From the NCBI GenBank assembly GCA_963556255.1, contig OY744611.1, positions 8,073,474 through 8,137,473 on the forward strand: a DNA stretch of 64,000 bases. The letters are read 5' to 3'. The notes beneath the pieces are model-generated. The model did not search any database. It was not told the origin of the DNA and was given only the letters and a program-made list of their open reading frames with translations. Source of the stretch: Allolobophora icterica. Taxonomy: Eukaryota; Annelida; Clitellata; Crassiclitellata; Lumbricidae. The position numbers and the translations under genes are program-made. Numbering within the stretch: position 1 is the stretch's first letter; every line of letters starts with the position of its first letter. Shown here in pieces: positions 55,861-64,000 of this stretch.

Positions 55861-57437
55861 ATTCTAGGTTAACTTTTAGTGGTTCCAACACAGATTAAAT
55901 ATACATACTTCTTCTGAATCACTTTAAACTCTTGTTATGTTATGTTTGTAATGATGTCCTTAAGGTCACACAATATCATCTTATGATTAGACGTTTGACA
56001 TTGAATTTCAATATTATATTAAGACGTGACAGTTAATTAGATTCGTGATTAATTAATAATAATTGTTAATTGCCAACATCTTGATCAGCATCTTAGGGAC
56101 ATAATTTATATGTAGGGTTCGGGATATTTCGTGGTTCCTGGTTAAGAGATAAACGACATGGAAACGCTCATTTGCTCAATTAAATCTCAACCGTGAAAGG
56201 GTCGTGTGCAAAAGAATCTGAAGACGTGTTGAAAGTGATGGACGTTCGACATTTAAACCGCTAGTTTCACTTCTGATCGATCAAGTAAAGAGTGATATTT
56301 TACCAATAGCCTCTATTGGTAAAATATCACTCTCAAATATCAATCAGCATCGTGGTGAATTTGAGGGCGTCGATTGACCTCTAATCACTGAACGGTATAG
56401 TGACGTTATTGGTTAAAAAGTAATCGAACTCGAACGTTACGGAGATCGGAAACTGTTTTGGTGACTAGCGGCGATTAAGTGATCGTTTGAGTCGTGTTCA
56501 AATATAAAATGCCTAGCGACGTTTTGTGACTTTGAAGAAGTGGCGAAGAGTACGCTAGTTGGACGATTTGACGAGGAGAGGAAAACGGTTTCTTCACATC
56601 GTTAACCTAAGGGCTCCAATACAGAACAAATTCGAGATGGTGGCCATTATAGAATAAGTCATCATCATAAGATGGGGGCTGACAAGAACTAATAAGACGA
56701 CTACGAATCAAGTACGAGTGCCAAACAACCTTCAGCAAATTGAGGTAGAATAACTCATAATACTTAGATTTAGTTATATAAAGCAGATGCTTGTCTAAGT
56801 TAGGCTAATTATATCACGACAGGAATAGACATAATTATGTGCAATAGATATACTGTATTATTCTTTGAGAGAACTGTGTGATACTGACTTCCTGTTGAAC
56901 TCTTTAAAATGTGCTTAGAGAGTCGAATGCATTGCCAAATTGAAACGAACATTAGTCTAGACATTGCATTCTTAATGATGTTAGGATTGATTCACAAGTA
57001 ACGAGGGTAAGAAACAACCCGAGGCCTTAAAGGGACGTTACAATGTTGTTATCTTACATTGTGCATCGTATTTTCTTTTTTGTTTTGACCGAATGAAGCG
57101 AGCATTGGTTATATATTAACCACATCGGCTAAGATTTTGGTGTTTCAAAAATGTTAAGCTACGCCGTCTCTTGATAAGCAATTTAACCACTGCACTCTGT
57201 AGGTTTTACAATGTTTGAATTGCATTTCCTGACTTCTATCTAATGGGTTTGTTTCTGTAAAGGGTGGCACAGACGCACTAGAATCCGTCATCTTATCGTG
57301 GGATTATTATTGTGTGCCAACGTAATGCAACCTGCTGACTACAATTAGGGTTGTATAGACCTCAGTTCGTCTAGCTGTCGTATACAATAGCTGTTAAATA
57401 TAAACACACGGCTAAAACTTCCGTATGGTATACTGAC
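55861..57437. other. Unassigned sequence with a perfect hairpin
   Basis: No coding segment. A perfect 20-bp-arm inverted repeat with a 3-base loop is at 56290-56332. For the minus-strand EF-hand gene this would be intron 1. Confidence 0.45.
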
Positions 57438-57599
57438 CATAGCTATATCATTGTCTTTCTCGTCGTTTGTCTCCTGTTGCATGAGTTCAAAGTATTTATT
57501 GACGACGCTTTTCAACTGATTCAGATAGAGTTTTCCGCTCATTCCCTTATCGAACGTCACCCAGGCTTTTCGCAAAATTGCCTCATTGGAGGAATCCAT
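57438..57599 (-). CDS. Initiating exon of an EF-hand-like protein
   Basis: On the minus strand an ATG at 57599 opens 54 codons ending at a possible donor (ATG before 'gtcagt') in phase 0. The product begins 'MDSSNEAILRKAWVTFDKGM' and continues 'SGKLYLNQLKSVVNKYFEL'. D-K-G-M-S-G-K-L-x-x-x-Q matches the 12-residue EF-hand loop with Gln at position 12 instead of Glu/Asp. 'MDSS' and 'W-x-x-FD' recall the start of secretagogin/calbindin-type hexa-EF-hand proteins, but that is a weak similarity. A 'TATTTATAG' lies 5-13 bases upstream of the ATG. The matching terminal exon may be at 44476-44571. Internal exons were not located. Confidence 0.5.
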
Positions 57600-57838
57600 C
57601 TTCGCCTATAAATATTATGGACAAACTGAGCCGATGTGTTAAACTAGCGCAGCAGTGGATGTCACTCTACATTTCGTCGTTAAGCAATGACACTTTGTAG
57701 ACGATACGTCCAGGCGCCTTGAACCAAACTATATATACAGGCTAAAGGCTAAAATCATGCATGTGCATGATTTACGCATGTCTTTAACTTTCTTTAACCA
57801 TACGGTACGTAAACAAATAAGCCTGCACATGTGCAAGT

Positions 57839-58425
<587 letters not shown>

Positions 58426-60282
58426 TAGTAATAGGCTCGGCTAGGAGTATGATTTTCAAATGATTTATTTACACTCAACAAACTATATACAAAAGTCTAC
58501 CTTTCGTGGAGACAACCAACCGTCCATTACAACTGCACAATCGGCTGACAGCACAAAGGCATTGCTTCCATAGTTAAAGAGTGGGATACAAAACGTAGAA
58601 GCAGCAAAACGGGATCCTCTTGACCACACGAAGTGCACACTTAACATACGCCTCAAATAACAGCAGCGCTGTCGGCCTCAACGGACGCGAGACAACGAGC
58701 TTTTGAAAAGAGGAGGAAACCTCATGCGGCTCTCCTATAGAAATTCTAGTTACAACACAGGACTTGGCGGGCCTCTTAACTAACCGAAGATCCCTGTGGA
58801 TCGGAGAAAAAAAACCAAACTCGACGCTCCCTTATGAAACATATAGCACCCGAGCTAACACCACTCTCTCTAAGAAATTGGTCAAGCGTAACATCTGCCC
58901 TCATATCTAAATATAACCATGAGACATGAGAGTAAGCATGTAATAACATATAAACGTAGCAATTTTGTGTTCTTTTATTCTTCTTCATGAAAAGTTCCAT
59001 TTACGCCTTTAGTGAAAGGAACCAGCCAAATAATAGGCCTAATAAGATTTTCACACAAGATGGCTGGCCAGCTAGAAAAAAAGTAGAAGAAGATCTGGTT
59101 GTTTGAAATGCAGCAATGGTATAAGTAGCAGTGTTTAACGACATCTTTTGGATGCCGGCGAAGTTCATTTTGCCATCTCAACTTATGTAAACTGATAAAA
59201 CAAGGATAGTAATTGTCGAAAATTTAAAAGAATTATGCCCTCTAATCACACTTCTCGTGCGCGGTATTAAAATGCATGCCTAGCGACACGCGGGTCACAC
59301 TGAGCGAGCATCCATCGCTGTATGCTGATATCTTGAAAGTAAGCCTATAGGTTATGTAGGATTAGGCGGTGAAGTGAAATATGAGCAGTGGACGAAGATG
59401 ATACCAGTTTAAGTGAAGATTTAGCATAGATTTAATTGCTTTATTTGACTTTAAACTACATTTTGTTATGTTGAAGACGAACTGTAAAGAGCCTCTATCA
59501 TAAAATTAGACAGAGAGGGAAACGTAATGGACGGACAGTGGTTGGAGAGTGGCTGAGGCAGAGGTAGATGATTGGCAGATTGAGGTAAAAGAGCTTGAGG
59601 AGACGAAGGGAGAGAAAGAGAATTCTCGCTAACTGACGGACAAACGGGTAACATAGGAGAGCCGACGATAAAGTGCATTTCGTTAACGGGTTTACCACGC
59701 ACTGTCTTTGGCCGAAGCGAATCACAGACTCTCTTTAAGTTATGTTAGACTGTGGCTGCTGTAAATAAGCTGCATAGACTTCATTATTTAAAAAATCTAA
59801 AGACGTCTCCTTTTCTTCGCAAGATAATAATGATATCCACGCGCTAAGTCACCCGAAGATTAACCGCCGAACTTTGCCATCGCTCGCCCCCAAGATCCTG
59901 GAAGAAACCGCGACGACCTCATCGATAAGCGTTTCTTTCAGTATATTTTGCTAGAAAGAGATTCGGGTTACGAGACAAGGAAGAACTACGACGCTACCTA
60001 TCTCAACCGAATCGAGCGAAGGAAGAAGTGGAAATAGCGAAACAGACCATTTCAACCACTGGAGAAGGAATCGAATGAACAAAATATCAAGTGGCACAGG
60101 AACAATTTGGAGCTCCCAGAGATCTTTACAACTGGATGCAGCGGTTCTCAGAGAACTACAGATCCAACAAATCTGGCGGAGGACCTGGTGAGCAATATCC
60201 ATTTTGTTGACTGCTAATGGTCATTTGGTGCTCGTCATACAGAAGAAGATCAGTCCTAAAACTATAGCCCTGAGGTATGAAG
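58426..60282. other. Unassigned sequence
   Basis: Open frames of 60-83 codons on the minus strand (58776-59000, 58975-59181, 59466-59725, 59951-60202) have no motif I recognise and no splice context that stands out. I do not call them genes. Confidence 0.4.
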
Positions 60283-60490
60283 TGTTAGCGACTTCATTTT
60301 ATTAGCCTCGGCATATGAGAGCGGTTGGCCAGTCCTCTCCCTCGTCGTCTCAGCCGACAGTGTACGGTCAGTGAACTCATTTATAGCTGAATTGGCTAGG
60401 GGGCGCTTGTGGAGCAAAATCTTGACACGAACTTCTGCGGGCGGGGATTTTAACCCCCGACGCTAACCACTGTACTATCGAGCACCCCAT
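60283..60490 (-). mobile_element. tRNA-derived SINE, family B (copy 4)
   Basis: On the minus strand: 'GGGGTGCTCGATAGTACAGT' and 'GGTTAGCGTCGG' (A-box region), 'GGGTTAAAATCCCCGCC' (B-box region), then the family body ('GCCAATTCAGCTATAAATGA', 'GAGGGAGAGGACTGGCCA') and the end 'AATGAAGTCGCTAACACTTC'. It is the fullest copy in the window. Confidence 0.88.
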
Positions 60491-60749
60491 ATCGTCATAT
60501 AACTGTAGCTTCATTGAAGTTTATGAGAGAATTGTTCTGAGCGTCAGAAACAGTTACTGATTAATATTTTGGTTTAAAAGCGCCGTAGATGAAAATTGTA
60601 TACAGCTATATTTATTAGCTTAATTGTTGTCTTAGTGTTAAGTGAATGTTTAAGAGCTTGCATTTATCGGTACAGGTATTTACACTTGGTTACTCTTTGA
60701 AATGTTTGCTAAAATAAAAAAAAGGAACACTGAAATACATATTCGGAAG

Positions 60750-61192
60750 GTTTAGATTTGGAGGGAAGTGAAGATGGACTGAAAAAAGTAGATGTGGAGG
60801 AAGTGAAGATGGACTGAAGGAAGTAGATGTGGAGGGAAGTGAAGATGGACTGAAGGAAGTAGATGTGGAGGGAAGTGAAGATGGACTAAAGGAAGTAGAT
60901 GTGGAGGGAAGTGAAGATGGACTGAAGGATGTAGATGTGGAGGGAAGTGAAGATGGACTGAAGGAAGTAGATGTGGAGGGAAGTGAAGATGGACTGAAGG
61001 AAGTAGATGTGGAGGGAAGTGAAGATGGACTAAAGGAAGTAGATGTGGAGGGAAGTGAAGATGGACTCAAGGAAGTAGATGTGGAGGGAAGTGAAGATGG
61101 ACTCAAGGAAGTAGATGTGGAGGGAAGTGAAGATGGACTGAAGGAAGTAGATGTGGAGGGAAGTGAAGATGGACTGAAGGAAGTAGATGTGG
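60750..61192. repeat. 36-bp minisatellite, about 12 units
   Basis: Units of 36 bp encode VEGSEDGLKEVD on the + strand. One early unit lacks a single G (about 60800), so the open frame only runs from there. Units differ mainly at the third base of the Leu codon (CTG, CTA, CTC) plus one E-to-D change. Confidence 0.97.
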
Positions 61193-61284
61193 ACGAGTCT
61201 AGTCTCAGTGAAAGTCAGATGATGTTCAAACTGATTCAGGCAAAGAAAAAACATTTGCTAGCTGAGAAGAGGCGTTTCACTTAA
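60829..61284 (+). CDS. Possible acidic repeat protein fragment
   Basis: The frame through the minisatellite continues out of the repeat as 'VDESSLSESQMMFKLIQAKK' and 'KHLLAEKRRFT' before a stop at 61284. The repeat is strongly acidic and the tail basic and helical. No upstream exon boundary is evident, because an early one-base deletion blocks the frame. The minus strand is equally open across the repeat, so openness alone is not evidence. It could be an expressed exon, a satellite-born frame, or part of a transposon. Confidence 0.25.
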   Translation: MEGSEDGLKEVDVEGSEDGLKEVDVEGSEDGLKDVDVEGSEDGLKEVDVEGSEDGLKEVDVEGSEDGLKEVDVEGSEDGLKEVDVEGSEDGLKEVDVEGSEDGLKEVDVEGSEDGLKEVDVDESSLSESQMMFKLIQAKKKHLLAEKRRFT

Positions 61285-62334
61285 GGAGTCTAGCGATACC
61301 AGTTATTTTGTGAAAGCTAGAAAATCAAGGACATCTGCTGAAATTGCAGATTACGCTGATTTGCTGGTTTGAATTATGAATAGTAGGAAGCTGAGTCATA
61401 GTGAGTAAAACAGAGTCATAAGTATTAGAACTTTTAACTCGGACCAGAAAGGAAAACATTGAAAAAGGAAAACGCCCAATAGCATAAATAAGAAGGATGA
61501 GACCCACGAGAAAGAACAAGACGTGAATGCAAGAGTCAAGACCAATGCATTCAGGCTATGGTAAACGAACAAATCACGCAACTATATTAAATCTTACTTG
61601 CACGTGCAGGAACATGCACAAGTGAAGTTTGTTAAACATTTCGAGTCTAGGTAGGATTGCTGATTATCAGAAACGATTTATTGTGCCATAGTTTGACCAT
61701 GTTGGTACATGTAACGGTCTTTTCTGTCGAGGCATTACGGGATAGGCCCTACAGGAGCACAAGTGACCCTAATCAATTCGGAGCTGGTATCAGTCTGTCA
61801 TGATAGAACAGATTACAATATAATGCGCTGTTGGGCTTGTCAAATGCACCTCAACTTACGAGATTGATATATCGTCTTCAAAATGTGGGAGAGACCGCAA
61901 AGTTAAAGACGGGAGACCGTAAAGTTAAAGACGGGAGTCGTCTTAGGGCTACAAGTAGACGTGCTTATCGGACACGATATCTTTGTTAATAACCTAGGTC
62001 TAATTGACCATGTTGGTACATGTAACGGTGCTAGGTTTAACGATTCACCAGATGTACTTAGCAACTAGGAGATAAAATTACGACATCACCGATCAACAGG
62101 ATAGGGAAGCAAAAAATCCAGTCAAGCACTTAGCGAGCTCTTATCAAACGACAGGTGCCCGACGAGAGACGAGCCTAAAGACTTAAAATTAATTAATTAA
62201 TACCCCATTGCAAGGGCAGGCAAGATATATGAACCTGCCCAGATTGTGACATGCAGCTGTCAACAAATCGAGCAATGTGGATAATGGTCGTTCTGAAATT
62301 CATTTCAGTCCACAACCGGTGTAACGGTAATTAG
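61285..62334. other. Unassigned sequence with short duplications
   Basis: 'TGACCATGTTGGTACATGTA' occurs at about 61694 and 62008, and 'AAAGTTAAAGACGGGAG' twice at 61900-61938. No gene was seen. Confidence 0.45.
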
Positions 62335-63050
62335 CCTAGTAACTTCTGTGCGCCGATGTCTAATGCACAAGACATTAACCGATGGCATACTAAAACCAAG
62401 TCGTAATCAGGTCAATATCCAGAAGATCAGTCCGTAAGACAGAGGGGCAGCCTATGGCAAAATGACACAAACGACTGAGCAGAGCGTACAGCCACAGGGA
62501 GTGAGTTCCAAAAAGTAGGTCCAGCGACCGAAAAAGCTAAAAAGACAGATTTATAATCAGATGACCTCGTTGAATAATGATAAGTCTGGGGAATAAGAAC
62601 TGGTTTTAAGAACTGTAGATGGCCAGAGTTCAAAGTTTTATCAACTATGAGCCCCAATTTGAAACTAATTCTTTGCTGAATAGGAAGCCAATGCAAAGCT
62701 TTAAGCACGTGAATTATATGTACACATTTTGACGTACTATTTATTGCTCTAGCCAAGGAGTTCTGAACTCTGCAGCTTCAGCATGTTTGACTTATTGGTG
62801 TAAGTAAGAAGCGCGTTAGCGTAATCTAGGCGACTGGAAACCAATGCATTTGCTAGAGATATCCTAGTAGATATGGGGACATAGCGCCTAATTCTGCGTA
62901 TGTCACGAATGAACATATATGATGAGTTACACGGTGTCTTAAGAAGAGTGAACGATGACATGACTGTAGACGTCGACACCTTAGTTAGCGCGACTAGAAT
63001 ACTACGTTGTCCGAACCGTGGACACGTGCAAGGGAGGGACAAGGCAATTA
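62335..63050 (-). pseudogene. LINE family E, C-terminal fragment
   Basis: Minus-strand pieces: 'SSYMFIRDIRRIRRYVPIST', 'LVSSRLDYANALL', 'SLARAI'-like sequence near 62750, 'VLKALHWLPIQQRISFKLGL' and 'STRSSDYKSVFLAFSV' with 'GPTFWNSLPVAVR'. The 3' end (+ strand 62338) has 'AACTTCTGTGCGCCGATGTC', the same terminus as at 39545. It is L2/CR1-like, with a frame break near 62750. Confidence 0.88.
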
Positions 63051-64000
63051 TATGAGCGAAGAAGACTGATCTAAGGTGACAAGCAATTAGTGATACCTGT
63101 AGGATTCAGAACGAAGATCTTAGCGCATGGTTGAAGATTGTCCTGCTCCTATAGTATACGGCAGAAAACGTATAACTAAAGAAAGTTGATGACTGCCGTG
63201 CCGTGCTTAGCCCTGTCCTGAACCAAACGATCAAGCATCAACCGTTAATTAAAATTCTTCGAATGAGTTCCTGCTGTCCATGTTGATTAAGGACAAGGTA
63301 TGAGGTTAGTTTCTCCATAGCCTAACTTTACTATTATTGTGCTGCCCTATGATGCTTGCTAATATACTGATGCTGACAATTAGATATATATATATATATA
63401 TATATAATTGCAACCAAACATATACACATAACTTTAATCTACTATCATAAAACCTGTGCAGCGAAATCATAGTCAATATAGTTGAATGCGAATATGAGGA
63501 GAAAAGCGGCACTATATATATAATATACATATATATATGTAAACGTGCTATAAACGATAAAATATTTGTGTACTGGTATTGGTATGCTGGTGCTTGGCTG
63601 CACGAAGAAAAGTCGTATTCACCTGTTGCAAACTATGCAAACAAACTCACACTTAAAATAGACGATGACAATATAAGTGAAAAAGCGGCAATATATAGTA
63701 TATATAAATATATATACATATATATCTAAATAAAAAAGCCAGATCCGTGCGTAAATCTGTCGTCAATTAACGCTCTGACTCATGCTGCTTCTTCAGTAGC
63801 CGTAGGCGAACCCCGGGTATAGAAGGCGAAACCTTCGGTTCGCGCTGCAGCCGAACCAGCGGTCAGATAGACAGGGAAGCAGACAGGGAGGAGGGATGGA
63901 TGCAGGGAAGAGGCTTACACTAGGGGGCGACTGCGACAGTCGATGTGGGCGTAGAACCAGCGGTCAGATAGACAGGGAGGGAGGAAGGGAGGGAGGGAGG
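63051..64000. other. Low-complexity window end
   Basis: TA-rich microsatellites lie near 63382-63405, 63513-63540 and 63693-63725. 'AACCCCGGGTATAGAAGGCG' at 63809 resembles the TIR of the 22.9-kb element. From 63855 'ACCAGCGGTCAGATAGACAG' is repeated (63855, 63956) and the window ends in GGGA repeats. No gene was seen. Confidence 0.5.

Noticed and set aside
59951..60202. Minus-strand 83-codon frame and an opposite frame reading FGLRDKEELRRYLSQPN
   Set aside because: Both strands are open for a short stretch; no motif or repeat copy supports either.
60690..61106. Minus-strand Ser/Pro/Thr-rich frame across the minisatellite
   Set aside because: A 36-bp period keeps both strands open; nothing outside the repeat supports it.

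Overview
This is a stretch of an intron-rich, transposon-packed animal genome. No bacterial, plasmid or phage feature is present. The evidence is spliced-looking exons with AG/GT boundaries, many LINE fragments of the CR1/L2 and RTE groups, tRNA-derived SINEs, cut-and-paste DNA transposons with target-site duplications (TSDs), and long microsatellites. The mix of a CARD, a TRADD-N-like exon and a TolB/NHL-like propeller exon, L2 LINEs with a 2A-like motif, and a strikingly over-represented palindrome TAGGCCTA suggests a marine invertebrate, possibly an invertebrate deuterostome such as an echinoderm. That placement is inference with low confidence.

Host genes. (1) On the + strand, candidate exons lie at 785-959, 1259-1338, 3338-3585 (damaged), 5620-5685, 7274-7466 (F-box-like), 12351-12659 (CARD), 30393-about 30782 (TRADD-N-like) and 33431-34260 (beta-propeller with stop, followed by AATAAA at 34434). 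From the F-box exon onward all junctions are phase 1. They can therefore be read as one gene of at least 27 kb that would link an F-box-like module, a death-fold module, a TRADD-N-like module and a propeller: an innate-immunity or cell-death type architecture with a possible ubiquitin-ligase link. The first four exons look like a tandemly duplicated exon pair of unknown function. The F-box exon starts in phase 0, so its link to them is not shown. (2) On the - strand, an initiating exon (57599-57438) and a terminal exon (44571-44476) both carry EF-hand-like loops and may be the two ends of a calcium-binding protein gene; internal exons were not found.

Mobile DNA fills the rest. 1-7.3 kb: SINEs, a LINE tail, an RTE LINE and a 1.08-kb MITE-like element with a perfect 9-bp TSD. 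7.6-16.2 kb: three degenerate CR1/L2-group LINEs. 16.3-18.8 kb: a Merlin element with a 9-bp TSD, carrying a nested TIR element that in turn carries a nested RTE tail. 19.6-21.8 kb: a DNA transposon with long TIRs. 22.1-28.2 kb: an L2 LINE with a 2A-like motif, split by a 2.35-kb TIR element. 28.2-29.2 kb: a FLYWCH/MULE relic. 35.4-38.7 kb: a second copy of the same L2 LINE. 40.9-42.6 and 46.5-48.5 kb: two more TAGGGTG-ended transposons with 8-bp TSDs, one carrying a LINE and one inserted in a LINE. 51.7-53.8 kb: another LINE.

The right quarter (53.8-64 kb) is sparser: decayed LINE pieces, a large (TA)n tract, a SINE, a 36-bp minisatellite open on both strands, and low-complexity sequence. 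Almost every transposon ORF carries frameshifts or truncations, so the elements are relics.
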